Shown here piece after piece: positions 51,199-60,165 of a stretch of DNA of 64,000 nt. The DNA comes from Streptomyces sp. VRA16 Mangrove soil (GTDB taxonomy: Bacteria > Actinomycetota > Actinomycetes > Streptomycetales > Streptomycetaceae). The position numbers and the translations under genes are program-made. The stretch covers positions 1 through 64,000 of the forward strand of contig NZ_JAFVLN010000004.1 of NCBI RefSeq assembly GCF_017377775.1, given 5' to 3'. The notes under the pieces were generated by a model. It did no database searches and was not told the origin of the DNA. It saw only the letters and a list, made by a program, of their open reading frames with translations. How positions within the stretch are numbered: the stretch's first letter is position 1; every line of letters starts with the position of its first letter.

Positions 51199-53550
51199 TC
51201 ACTTCAGCGCGGGCGGCGCCGCGTCGGCACCGGTCCCCCACCGCGAGGGCTGCGCGCCGACGGTGAACGAGAGATCGCTCGTGCCGCGCAGGTCCTCGGT
51301 CGTCAGATAGGTCTTGCCGTAGGCGGCGCCGTCGACCCGAGCCGACTGGATGTACCGGTCGGTGTCGGACGTGCCCTTCGCCCGCACGGTCAGCTTCCCC
51401 TTCGGGTAGTAGCGCCGGTCGAGGGTGACGTCGACACGCTCGAAGACGGGCGTCGACAGGCCCCAGGTGTCCGTGCCCGGCTGCACCGGGAAGATCCCGA
51501 TGGAGGAGAGCACGTTCCAGGCGGACATGGTGCCGAGGTCGTCGTTGCCGGTCATGCCGGTCGGGGCGTCGGTGAACAGGGTGAGCGCCGCGTGCACGAC
51601 GTCCGTGGTCTTCCACGGCTGACCGGTCGACAGATACGTGTACGGCGCGATCAGGTCGGGCTCGTTCTGGGGGTTGTACTTGTCGGCGTTGTAGTAGGCG
51701 TACGGTCCGTTGACCCACACCTCGCGGGCCGTCTTCGCCGGGTCGGCGAGCAGCTTGTCGTAGGCGAAGAACGAGTCGAGCCGCTGGTTCGCCGCGCCCT
51801 CGCCGCCGATCAGCGAGACCATGCCGGGCAGGTCCTGCGGGACGAGCCACTGGTACTGCCAGGACGTGCCCTCGTGGAAGCCCTCGCTCTGCGCCGGGTC
51901 GGCCGGTCCCGTGAAGGCGCCGGAGGCGTCGCGCGCACGGAAGAATCCGGTCGAACTGTCGAAGATCCTGCGGTAGTTCTGGGCGCGCTCGGTGTACCGC
52001 ATCGCGTCGTCCGCGTGGCCGAGTTCCTTCGCCATCTGGCCGAGCATGGCGTCCGACAGCGCGTACTCCAGGGTGGCGGAGGCGCCGTGGTCGTAGTCGG
52101 AGTCGCCGGGCTTCACATGGGCGCGGTCCTTGATGTAGGGCGCGAACCCGTTCGCGAGGTACTCCCTGTTGGCCTCGCGGCCCACCGGCGCGGAGTCGGC
52201 CGGCGGCACGCCGTCGGCGTTCTTCTTGAGCGCGCGGTACGCGTCCTCCTCGTGCCCCTTCAGCAGGCCCTGCTGGTAGGCGTTGGTGAGGAACGGGGTG
52301 ACCGGGTCACCGGTCATGATGTTCGTCTCGACCGTGCCGTAGCCCCACTTGGGGAGCCAGCCGCTGTCCTTGTCGATCTGGATGACCGAGAGCGCCATGT
52401 CGCGGGTCTCGCGCGGCGCGAGCAGCGACAGGAGCTGCGTCTGGGTGCGGTAGGTGTCCCACAGGGACCAGTTCTGGTAGTACGTGGACCCCCCGTACGC
52501 AGCAGTGCGGTGGATCTTCTGGTCCCAGCCGGTGTAGCGGCCGTCGACGTCGCTGCCGATGTTCGGCGCGAGGAAGGACCGGTAGAGGGACGAGTAGAAG
52601 GTGCGCCGCAGCGTGTCGCTGCCGCCCTGGGTGCGGACGTCGTCGAGGCGGTCCTCCCACGCGGCCTGCGCGGCGTCGCGCACCTTGTCGAAGGAACGGC
52701 CGCCCTCCGTACGGAGGTTGAGCGCGGCTCCGTGCGCGTCGACGTAGGAGATCGCGGTGGTCGCCTCCACGGTGCGGTCCTTGCCGGTGTCGAAACGGAC
52801 GTAGGCGCCGTTGCGTTCGGCGTCGGCCGTCGACGTCTTCGACCCGGCGGTGACCGTGTCGCCCTTCCAGGTGCCGGACGCCGTGAACGGCCGGTCGAAC
52901 GTGGTGATCGTGTAGACCGTGTACGGCTTGGTGTCCTGGCAGAAGCCGCTGCCGGTGATGGCGGTGCGCACGGTGTGGTCGTCGAGGATCTCGACCTTGG
53001 TGTGCAGCGTCCTGTGCAGCGACTGCCCGGCGTTGATGAGGACGTTGGCCTTGTCGGTGTCCGGGAAGGTGTAGCGCTGCACGCCGGTGCGCTTGGTGGC
53101 GCTGAGCTCCGCCTCGATGCCGGTCTTCAGGCCCACCTTGTAGTAGCCGGGCGACGCCTTCTCGTCGTCGTGGCTGAACTCGGCGGCGTACGTGGAGTAG
53201 TCGGTCGACGTGATGTCGCCGGTGGTGGGCAGGACCGGCAGGTCGCCGCCCAACCCGCAGCCCACGCCCGAGAGATGGACGGTGGAGAAGCCGCGGATGT
53301 GGTTCTCGGAGTAGTCGTATCCGGTGTTGTGCCCGGTGTCCGGCGAGAACTGCACCATGCCGAACGGCACGGCGGCGCCCGGATAGGTGTTGCCCTCGTT
53401 CTCCGTGCCGATGAACGGGTTCACCAGATCGGTCAGTCGTCCCGCGTCGGTGGCCACGGCGGGCGCCGCGAGTCCGGTGCCGAGCAGGGCCGCGGCGGCG
53501 ACCGCGCCCCACATGCGCGTGCCGGAACGGCGGTTGGGTCTCTTCATCAT
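51199..53550 (-). CDS. Secreted GH92 exo-alpha-mannosidase
   Basis: A 783-residue glycosidase with a Sec signal (about 1-33, ending AVAT). The mature protein begins with the GH92 N-terminal sandwich (LVNPFIGTENEGNTYPGAAVPFGMVQFSPDT), and the (alpha/alpha)6 catalytic domain carries NWSLWDTYRTQTQL, HEGTSWQYQW and GNDDLGTMSAWNVLSSIGIFPV with the conserved acidic residues. GH92 enzymes are calcium-dependent alpha-mannosidases, often alpha-1,2. ATG codons at 53550 and 53547 are both possible. A LacI-type palindrome 10 bases upstream suggests its own promoter although it follows GH127 by 64 bases. Confidence 0.93.
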   Translation of the reverse strand: MMKRPNRRSGTRMWGAVAAAALLGTGLAAPAVATDAGRLTDLVNPFIGTENEGNTYPGAAVPFGMVQFSPDTGHNTGYDYSENHIRGFSTVHLSGVGCGLGGDLPVLPTTGDITSTDYSTYAAEFSHDDEKASPGYYKVGLKTGIEAELSATKRTGVQRYTFPDTDKANVLINAGQSLHRTLHTKVEILDDHTVRTAITGSGFCQDTKPYTVYTITTFDRPFTASGTWKGDTVTAGSKTSTADAERNGAYVRFDTGKDRTVEATTAISYVDAHGAALNLRTEGGRSFDKVRDAAQAAWEDRLDDVRTQGGSDTLRRTFYSSLYRSFLAPNIGSDVDGRYTGWDQKIHRTAAYGGSTYYQNWSLWDTYRTQTQLLSLLAPRETRDMALSVIQIDKDSGWLPKWGYGTVETNIMTGDPVTPFLTNAYQQGLLKGHEEDAYRALKKNADGVPPADSAPVGREANREYLANGFAPYIKDRAHVKPGDSDYDHGASATLEYALSDAMLGQMAKELGHADDAMRYTERAQNYRRIFDSSTGFFRARDASGAFTGPADPAQSEGFHEGTSWQYQWLVPQDLPGMVSLIGGEGAANQRLDSFFAYDKLLADPAKTAREVWVNGPYAYYNADKYNPQNEPDLIAPYTYLSTGQPWKTTDVVHAALTLFTDAPTGMTGNDDLGTMSAWNVLSSIGIFPVQPGTDTWGLSTPVFERVDVTLDRRYYPKGKLTVRAKGTSDTDRYIQSARVDGAAYGKTYLTTEDLRGTSDLSFTVGAQPSRWGTGADAAPPALK

Positions 53551-53559
53551 GCGCCTTTC

Positions 53560-53571
53560 GACAACGTTGTC
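53560..53571. promoter_or_regulatory. LacI-type palindrome upstream of the GH92 gene
   Basis: GACAACGTTGTC is a perfect 12-bp palindrome with the central CG typical of LacI-family operators. It lies between the GH127 stop and the GH92 start, 10 bases from the latter. A near copy (11 of 12, minus strand) occurs inside the GH2 gene near 58363-58376. Confidence 0.65.
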
Positions 53572-53614
53572 AGCAGGGTGCGGAGATCATTCTTCGTGCG
53601 GTGCCGACGGCCCG

Positions 53615-56008
53615 TCAAGACTCCAGCCGCCAGAGGTGGTCGTCCGTCCCGTTGTCGGCGAACTGCACCACTTGCGCACTGTTGTCGCCGGACATCCCGT
53701 CCACGCCGAGCACCTTGCCGCTGTGCTCGTTGCGCAGCAGGAACCAGCCGTCGCCCTGGTCGATCCGGCGCCACAGCAGGTCGGGGCGGCCGTTGTCCTC
53801 GTACTGGACGGCCCAGGCACTGTCGGCCGTCGAACTGTCCTTGACGGCGAGGAACTTGCCGCTCTGCCCGTTACGGATCCGGAGCCGGCCGTCCCCCGCG
53901 TCCAGCAGTTGCCAGGCGTGGTCACCCGTGCCCGAGTTGTCGAACTGGACGACGCGCGCGTCGTTCGCGGTGGACATGGAGTCGACGGCGAGGACCTTGC
54001 CGCTGTGTTTGTTCCCGACGCGGTGGTACGGCGGTTCGGGTGTCCAGGGGTGTCCGTCGGGGGCGGCCGTCGGGAAGGACGTGATGCGCAGCCGGGCCGC
54101 GCCCATGGGGACGAGGGTGACGGTCTCGACGCTCGCGCGGCTGCGCGCGGGACTGGGCTGCAGGGGCGCCACCACGTGCTCGTCGTCGGCGATCCACTCG
54201 GGCAGCCGGCGGGCCTTGGCGGCGAGGGTGAGCGGGGTCCCGTCGAGGGTGAACGGGTTGGCGGGCAGCGGGCCCGGCCGACGGGCGAGCGTCGGAGAAC
54301 TCCCCAGCACGAGAGCGTAGTTCCAGGCGGACGCGGCGTGCACGTCGTACTCGGGGAAGGTGTCGCTGCCGCCGGTGCGCACATACTTCTCGGCGATCTT
54401 CAGCGAGTAGGTGAGCGGCCCGTGGTCGACGCTCACACTGTCGTGGTTGCGGCTCCAGGTGCGCAGGGTGGTGTGCTGCGGCAGCCGCAGGGTGACGCGG
54501 TCGCCGTCCCGCCAGGTACGCCGGATCTCGGCGAACGACGGTCCCGAACCCACGCTCACCGCCTGCCCGTTGACGGAGAGGCGGGGTTTCTCGCACCAGC
54601 CGGGGATGCGCAGCCGCAGCGGGAGGTCGGCGGGCCGGTCCACGCCCACGGTCAGGGTGACGGTCTCGTCGAAGGGGTAGTCCGTCTCCTCCCGTACGGT
54701 GACGCGGACGCCCCCGACCGTGGTCTCGACGGAGCACGGCGCGTACAGCGCGGCGGCGAGCCCGCCGTCCGGCGTGGCGAGCCAGAGTTCCTCGGTGAAG
54801 TAGGGCCAGCCCATGCCGTAGTTGTGCGGGCAGCAGCGGTACTGGTCGACGCCCGGCTGGAACGACTGCATGGCGAAGCCGTTCTGGAACTGCCCTTCTG
54901 TCTTGCGGGCGTTGTCGAGGTCGACGCCGTTGGCGCTGGTGACGTAGTGGATGCCCTTGCCCTGCGGGTCGAGGGCGGCTGGCAGCATGTTGAAGGCCAG
55001 GTCCTCGCAGCGGTCGGCCCACACCGGGTCGCCGGTGATGCGGGTGAGCAGTTCGTGGCTGGCCATGAACTCGACGATGCCGCAGGTCTCGAAGCCCTGC
55101 CGTGGATCACCGAAGCCGGGCCGGTAGTTCTCGTCACCGGCGAATCCGCCGCCCGCGAACTGACCGTATTCACCGAGGACCTGGTCGTACGTGCGATAGC
55201 TGGCCCGCACCAGGTCCTCGGCGCCGCCGCCCGCCCACTGGGCGTACTGGGCGGGTTCGCGGAAGCCCTGGGCGATGTTCACGTTGTGCGGGGTGGGCGG
55301 CTCACCCGTCCAGTCGGCGCCGTAGTGGTGCATCTTGTCGACGAGGCGCGGCAGGAAGGCGTCGCCGGTCCGCTCGTACAGCCAGCGCGCGGTGTCGATG
55401 CCGTCGCCCCAGCGCACGGAGACCCAGCTGGAGTCGAAGGCGCCCTTGCCCTGCGCCTCCATGTACGTGAGGAACCGGGTCAGGAACGGCACGATCCGCT
55501 CGTCGCCCGTGTACTCCTCGTACGTGCGCAGCGCCATCAGGAGCGGCAGGAAGGGCCAGAAGTCGGGGCCGCCGTTCAACGATGTACGCAGGGCACGCGG
55601 GCCGAAGAAGCCGTCGTCCTGCTGGGTGGCGAGGATCGCGTCGATCCAGCGCTTGCAGGTGGCGAGCGCGTCGGCGTCGCGGGTGGCGACGGCGAGCGGT
55701 ACGAATCCCCGCAGCCAGTAAGGGAGTTCTTCCCAGCCGCCGAGCTCGGGGTGGACCCAGCCGCAGGTGTCCATGACGAGGAAGTGGGACTTCTCGTCGT
55801 ATCGACCACACAACCCGGCCAGTTGCAGCCGGAGTTGATGGTCGAGCCAGCCGTGTGCGGTGATGCTGCCGACGGGCAGCCGGGTGAAGGCGTCGGCGGC
55901 GGGTCCTGCCGCGTCGGCCCGGGCCGTCAGGGCCGGCGCGGCGCCGAACGCGGTGGCCGCGCAGGCCACGGTCGCGGCCTGCAGCACGCCGCGTCTGGTC
56001 ACTGTCAT
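53615..56008 (-). CDS. Secreted GH127 beta-L-arabinofuranosidase with ricin-type lectin domain
   Basis: A 797-residue protein. A Tat-type signal (VTRRGVLQAATVACAATA) precedes a DUF1680/GH127 catalytic domain (about 40-640). The zinc-thiolate active site of this family is visible as ETC in QGFETCGIVEF and the CC pair in QYRCCPHNYGMGWP. The C-terminal about 150 residues are RICIN/CBM13-like repeats (HSGKVLAVDSMS, QSGKFLAVKDSS, HSGKVLGVDGMS), a carbohydrate-binding trefoil. It should remove beta-L-arabinofuranose from plant glycoproteins or related glycans outside the cell. It lies between GH2 (68 bases upstream) and GH92. Confidence 0.9.
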   Translation of the reverse strand: MTVTRRGVLQAATVACAATAFGAAPALTARADAAGPAADAFTRLPVGSITAHGWLDHQLRLQLAGLCGRYDEKSHFLVMDTCGWVHPELGGWEELPYWLRGFVPLAVATRDADALATCKRWIDAILATQQDDGFFGPRALRTSLNGGPDFWPFLPLLMALRTYEEYTGDERIVPFLTRFLTYMEAQGKGAFDSSWVSVRWGDGIDTARWLYERTGDAFLPRLVDKMHHYGADWTGEPPTPHNVNIAQGFREPAQYAQWAGGGAEDLVRASYRTYDQVLGEYGQFAGGGFAGDENYRPGFGDPRQGFETCGIVEFMASHELLTRITGDPVWADRCEDLAFNMLPAALDPQGKGIHYVTSANGVDLDNARKTEGQFQNGFAMQSFQPGVDQYRCCPHNYGMGWPYFTEELWLATPDGGLAAALYAPCSVETTVGGVRVTVREETDYPFDETVTLTVGVDRPADLPLRLRIPGWCEKPRLSVNGQAVSVGSGPSFAEIRRTWRDGDRVTLRLPQHTTLRTWSRNHDSVSVDHGPLTYSLKIAEKYVRTGGSDTFPEYDVHAASAWNYALVLGSSPTLARRPGPLPANPFTLDGTPLTLAAKARRLPEWIADDEHVVAPLQPSPARSRASVETVTLVPMGAARLRITSFPTAAPDGHPWTPEPPYHRVGNKHSGKVLAVDSMSTANDARVVQFDNSGTGDHAWQLLDAGDGRLRIRNGQSGKFLAVKDSSTADSAWAVQYEDNGRPDLLWRRIDQGDGWFLLRNEHSGKVLGVDGMSGDNSAQVVQFADNGTDDHLWRLES

Positions 56009-56076
56009 GAGGGTGCTCCCGGGGGAAGGAGAGGGGCGGGCCCGGGCGTGCGGGCCCGCCCCCGGGGACGAACGGG

Positions 56077-58728
56077 TCAGGAGCAGTTCGCCACGGTCGC
56101 CTGCGAAGCGTCCTTGATCAGCGCCTGCTGTGCGTCGTGCAGTCGCTTCACGTCCGGCTTGACGACCCTGCGGTCATAGGTGAGCAGGCCGTTCAGCTCG
56201 CCCTCCACGTCGGAGATCTGCGTGTAGACGGCGCCGTTGCCGCCCTTGCAGGCCAGCTTGTGCACCTCGCCGAGCTTCTCCAGGTAGTCGTCCGTGTACG
56301 TCGCCGGGTCCACGTCCACGTAGCTCTGCTGGACCGACCAGGCGTGTCCGGGCACGGCGAGGCCGAGGCCGCCGTACTCGCCGCTGACCAGGGCCCGCTT
56401 GCCGTCCGGGTTCGGTGGCAGGGCGGGGCTCGGGTAGCCGTGCTCGTCGATGATGTCGCCGGTGCCGCCGTCGACGCCGAGGTTGATGCCGGACATCGAG
56501 TTGATCAGCCGGGTCGGGTCCCAGGCCTTGGCCTGGTCGGCGATGCGGGCCTCGTCGTACTGGCCCCAGCCCTCGTTGAAGGTGACCCACATGACGACCG
56601 ACGGGTGGTTGTAGTGCTGGTCGATCATCGTCTTCATCTCGCGCTCGTACTCGGCGCGCGCCGCTGTCGACGGGTTGACGCCGGCCGCCATCGCGGGCAT
56701 GTCCTGCCAGACCAGCAGGCCCAGCCTGTCCGCCCAGTAGAACCAGCGGTCGGGTTCGACCTTGATGTGCTTGCGGACCGAGTTGAAGCCCATCTGCTTG
56801 TGCATCTTCAGGTCGTACGCGAGCGCCTCGTCACTGGGGGCGGTGTGCAGGCCGTCGGGCCAGAAGCCCTGGTCGAGGGTGGCCATCATGAAGACCGGCT
56901 TGCCGTTGAGGACGGTGCGCGGGGTGCCGTCGACGTTCTCGACCTTGATGGAGCGCATCCCGAAGTAGCTGCCGACCCGGTCCCCGCCGACGCTCACCCT
57001 GAGGTCGTAGAGGTAGGGGTCGTCGGGGGTCCACAGGTGCGGGTCGGCGATCTTCAGGGTCAGCGGCTGCCCGGAGGTGCCGGTGGCGGTGGCCACCTTC
57101 GTCCTGCCCGCGTACGCGGTCGCGGTGACGGGCAGACCGTCGCGAACTCCCGTTGTCTGCACGGCGAGTTGCTTCTTGTCGACGTCCGGCGTCAGCTTGA
57201 GGTCGCTGACGTGGTCGGTGGCGACCGGTTCCATCCACACCGTCTGCCAGATGCCGGACGACGGGGTGTACCAGATGCCGGACGGGTCGAGGCGCTGCTT
57301 GCCCATGGGCGGGTTCTCGCCGTCCTTGGCGTCGGTCGGGTCGTAGACGCCGACGATCAGCTCCTGGGTACGGCCGGGCTTCAGCGCGTCGGTGATGTCG
57401 GCGCTGAACTTGTCGTAACCGCCCTTGTGGTCCGCGACCTTCGTGCCGTTGACGTAGACCTCGGCCTTCCAGTCGACGGCGCCGAAGTTCAGCTGGAGGC
57501 GCTTGCCGCTGCCGACCTTCCAGTCGGCGGGGACGGTGAAGGTGCGCCGGTACCACATGCGGTCCTCGTGGCGCTCGATGCCGGAGAGCTGGGACTCGAC
57601 CGGGTAGGGCACGAGGATCTTCTCGCCGAGCTTCTTGCCGACCGGGACCGGGTCGCCCTCGTTGGCGGCGGCGAACTCCCAACTCCCGTTCAGGTTGCGC
57701 CAGTCGGTGCGGGTGAGCTGGGGGCGCGGGTACTCGCGGTGCGCGTTGGCGGGAGTGACGTCGTCGCCCCACTTGGTCCTGAGTTCGTACGTCGAGTGGT
57801 TCGGGCCGCTCGACCAGAACGCGCCGACGGCGGTGCCGTCACTGCCGGCCAGGCCGCCCTTGCCGTCGTAGGTGACGTCGGCGAGTCCGGCCGCGTCGCC
57901 GTCCTTGTTCCCGACGACCGGCTCCTTGAGGCCGACGACGAGGGCGCGAGCGTCGTCGGGGTCTGGCTTGACGCTGCTCAGCGGCCACTTCGCACCCCCG
58001 ATCACGGCGTTGAGGTGGTCGCCGACGTCCGCGGGGACCGTGCCCAGTTTCTGCGCGAAGTCGAGCTTGAGGGTGCGGCCGTCACCGAGGACCGTGGTGC
58101 CGATGGCACCGTCGTACTTCCAGTCGTCGGGGATGCGGAACGCGGAGGACGGGATGGCCTCCTTCTGCTCCCCCGGCTCGGTCCAGCGCAGGTGGAGATT
58201 GGAGCCGCCGTAGTGCTCGAAGTACTCGACCTTGATGTCGACCGCCTTGCCGGCGGTCAGGTCGACGGGCGCGGAGGTCTGCTCCTTGTCCCAGTCGTCG
58301 ACCCAGTGGTCGATGACGAGCTTGCCGTCGACCCAGAGCCGGAATCCGTTGTCCCCTATGAGGGAAAACGTTGTCGAGCCGGTCTTCTCGGGGACCAGCT
58401 TCCCGGTCCAGCGCACGCTCGCGTCGTCGGCGCTGCCGGTGGCGGACTGGAGGCGGGACTCCAGGCTGCCGAAGTCGATCTGCGGGTCGAAGCCGGTCGC
58501 CTTCAGGGCGGCGAAGTCGAAGGCGCCGGGGGCGGACTGGCTGTAGTACTCGCCCTTGAGTCCGTGGGGGACGACGGGCTCGTCCGCCGAGGTGGCGGCC
58601 CTGCTCCCGGCATCATTCTCACCGGCCGCGGCGTTCGGGGCCACGGAGAGCGCGGTGAGGCCGAGTGCCGCGGTGAGCAGCAGGGCCAGATGTCGGCCGC
58701 GGTGTCTGAGGGTGGTTCTGGTGCGCAC
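56077..58728 (-). CDS. Secreted GH2 glycosidase with PA14 domain
   Basis: An 883-residue enzyme. A Sec signal (about 1-35) is followed by a PA14 carbohydrate-binding domain (about 55-205, GLKGEYYSQSAPGAFDF ... GDNGFRLWVDGKLVIDHW), a linker, the GH2 sugar-binding sandwich (about 330-480), an immunoglobulin-like domain and the TIM barrel. The acid/base Glu is in TFNEGWGQYDE and the nucleophile Glu in SGEYGGLG. GH2 covers beta-galactosidase, beta-mannosidase, beta-glucuronidase and arabinofuranosidase activities; this sequence does not settle which. GTG 58728 has GGAGG five bases upstream. It diverges from the LacI gene and starts the GH2-GH127-GH92 series. Confidence 0.92.
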   Translation of the reverse strand: MRTRTTLRHRGRHLALLLTAALGLTALSVAPNAAAGENDAGSRAATSADEPVVPHGLKGEYYSQSAPGAFDFAALKATGFDPQIDFGSLESRLQSATGSADDASVRWTGKLVPEKTGSTTFSLIGDNGFRLWVDGKLVIDHWVDDWDKEQTSAPVDLTAGKAVDIKVEYFEHYGGSNLHLRWTEPGEQKEAIPSSAFRIPDDWKYDGAIGTTVLGDGRTLKLDFAQKLGTVPADVGDHLNAVIGGAKWPLSSVKPDPDDARALVVGLKEPVVGNKDGDAAGLADVTYDGKGGLAGSDGTAVGAFWSSGPNHSTYELRTKWGDDVTPANAHREYPRPQLTRTDWRNLNGSWEFAAANEGDPVPVGKKLGEKILVPYPVESQLSGIERHEDRMWYRRTFTVPADWKVGSGKRLQLNFGAVDWKAEVYVNGTKVADHKGGYDKFSADITDALKPGRTQELIVGVYDPTDAKDGENPPMGKQRLDPSGIWYTPSSGIWQTVWMEPVATDHVSDLKLTPDVDKKQLAVQTTGVRDGLPVTATAYAGRTKVATATGTSGQPLTLKIADPHLWTPDDPYLYDLRVSVGGDRVGSYFGMRSIKVENVDGTPRTVLNGKPVFMMATLDQGFWPDGLHTAPSDEALAYDLKMHKQMGFNSVRKHIKVEPDRWFYWADRLGLLVWQDMPAMAAGVNPSTAARAEYEREMKTMIDQHYNHPSVVMWVTFNEGWGQYDEARIADQAKAWDPTRLINSMSGINLGVDGGTGDIIDEHGYPSPALPPNPDGKRALVSGEYGGLGLAVPGHAWSVQQSYVDVDPATYTDDYLEKLGEVHKLACKGGNGAVYTQISDVEGELNGLLTYDRRVVKPDVKRLHDAQQALIKDASQATVANCS

Positions 58729-58808
58729 GGATCCTCCAGTGCTTGGGGCTTTGAGGAAGGGTGGCGGCTCGCCGCTCAAGTCGGTACAACTCGTGTGTAC
58801 TTCGCTTG

Positions 58809-58821
58809 TACATCGTTGGAA
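58809..58821. promoter_or_regulatory. Shared LacI-type element, GH2/LacI divergent promoter
   Basis: TACATCGTTGGAA here is the exact reverse complement of the element at 59993-60005. It is a pseudo-palindrome around a central CG. Nearby GTACA/TGTAC half-sites (58784-58811) give further dyads in the 192-base gap between the GH2 and LacI starts. Confidence 0.72.
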
Positions 58822-58920
58822 ATGAACGGCAGTTGGCATGACAGCACGCACCCCCGCGCGCTGTCCAGGGTCATGACAAGCGCGTCCGAAGAGCGGGCGC
58901 GCCCAGCCGAAGGAGATTCC

Positions 58921-59937
58921 GTGCGGGTGAGCCTCAAGGATGTCGCGGAGCGCGCGGGCGTCTCGATCAAGACCGTGTCGAACGTCGTGAACAACTATCA
59001 GCACGTCACGCCCGCGATGCGGGCCCGGGTCCAGGAGGCCATCGACGAGCTGGGCTACCGGCCGAACTTGACGGCCCGCCATCTGCGCAAAGGGCGTACG
59101 GGGATCATCGCGCTGGCCCTGCCGGAGCTGGGCAACCCGTACTTCGCGGAGCTGGCGGGCGCGGTCATCGACGCCGCCGGCGAGCACGACATCACCGTGC
59201 TGCTGGATCACACCCGCGGCGAGCGCGAGCAGGAACTCCTGGTCAGCCAGGGGTTCCGGGCCCGGGTGATCGACGGGCTCATTCTCAGCCCGCTGGAGCT
59301 GGAGGCCGAGGACCTGCGCGGGCGCGACGGGGACGAGGTGCCGCTGGTGCTGCTCGGGGAGCGCGCGTACGACCTGCCGCACGACCACATCGCCATCGAC
59401 AACGTGGCGGCGGCCCGCACCGCGGTGCGCCATCTCGTCGGCCGGGGCCGCACCCGCATCGCCTACCTGGGCGAACGCACCGACTCGGCGAACCAGCCGG
59501 CCCGGCTCCGACTCGACGGCTGGCGGCGGGAGTTGACCGAGGCGGGCCTCGCCGCGCCGGACTCGCTGGTCGGGGCGACGGGCGGCTGGGACCGGGGCGA
59601 CGGGGCGGAGGCCATGGCACGGATGCTGGACTCCGGGGTGCGGCCCGACGCCGTGTTCGCGTACAACGACCTGGTCGCGATCGGGGCGATGCGGGTGCTG
59701 CACGAGCGGGGCCTGCGGGTGCCGTGGGACGTGGCGGTGGTCGGGTTCGACGACATCGCGGAGGGGCAGTTCGGCGCGGTCACGCTGACCACGATCTCGC
59801 CGGACAAGCAGGCCATCGCACGACTCGCGGTGCAGTCGCTGCTGCGCAGTCTGGAGCACCCCGAGGAGCGCGCCGGACGTGAACTGACGGCGGAATTCCG
59901 GCTGGTGGAGCGGGAGAGCACGCTCGGCCGACGCTGA
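58921..59937 (+). CDS. LacI family transcriptional regulator
   Basis: A 338-residue LacI protein: N-terminal helix-turn-helix VSLKDVAERAGVSIKTVSNVVNN, hinge TARHLRKGRT and a type 1 periplasmic-like effector domain (IIALALPELGNPYFAELAGAV, AFAYNDLVAIG-like AVFAYNDLVAIGAMR, VVGFDDIAEG). GTG 58921 follows GAAGGAG by 6-7 bases, preferable to an ATG 48 bases upstream. It lies between the divergent GH2 gene and the co-directional importer and probably represses both in the absence of a released sugar. Confidence 0.93.
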   Translation: MRVSLKDVAERAGVSIKTVSNVVNNYQHVTPAMRARVQEAIDELGYRPNLTARHLRKGRTGIIALALPELGNPYFAELAGAVIDAAGEHDITVLLDHTRGEREQELLVSQGFRARVIDGLILSPLELEAEDLRGRDGDEVPLVLLGERAYDLPHDHIAIDNVAAARTAVRHLVGRGRTRIAYLGERTDSANQPARLRLDGWRRELTEAGLAAPDSLVGATGGWDRGDGAEAMARMLDSGVRPDAVFAYNDLVAIGAMRVLHERGLRVPWDVAVVGFDDIAEGQFGAVTLTTISPDKQAIARLAVQSLLRSLEHPEERAGRELTAEFRLVERESTLGRR

Positions 59938-59992
59938 GCCGGCGGCGGCCGCCGCGTCGAACGGCTCCTTGCGCGACCTCTTTACAGCCTTC

Positions 59993-60005
59993 TTCCAACG
60001 ATGTA
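59993..60005. promoter_or_regulatory. Shared LacI-type element upstream of the furanose importer
   Basis: TTCCAACGATGTA matches the divergent-promoter site exactly over 13 bases and over 15 of 16 when extended to TTCCAACGATGTAnAA. It also lies in a wider dyad, TTTACA (59981-59986) with TGTAAA (60002-60007), in the 228-base gap before the importer genes. Confidence 0.75.
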
Positions 60006-60165
60006 AAAACCTCCCCTGTACCGCCGATCCGACCGGTCGAACATGCGCCGTCGCTCCCGCGCCGACGCACGCCATCGCCCTGGCCACCGCTCAAGCCATC
60101 GCACCAGCCGACCCATCCCGTCTGCGCGTATCCGCGCCGGGCCGTGCCGTTTTGGGGACCTGATC

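Noticed and set aside
56137..58920. Long N-terminal extension of the LacI reading frame
   Set aside because: The frame runs antisense through GH2; the helix-turn-helix begins right after GTG 58921 with a strong ribosome-binding site.
58742..60087. Upstream extension of the GH2 frame across the LacI gene
   Set aside because: It is antisense to LacI; the signal peptide starts at GTG 58728 with GGAGG.
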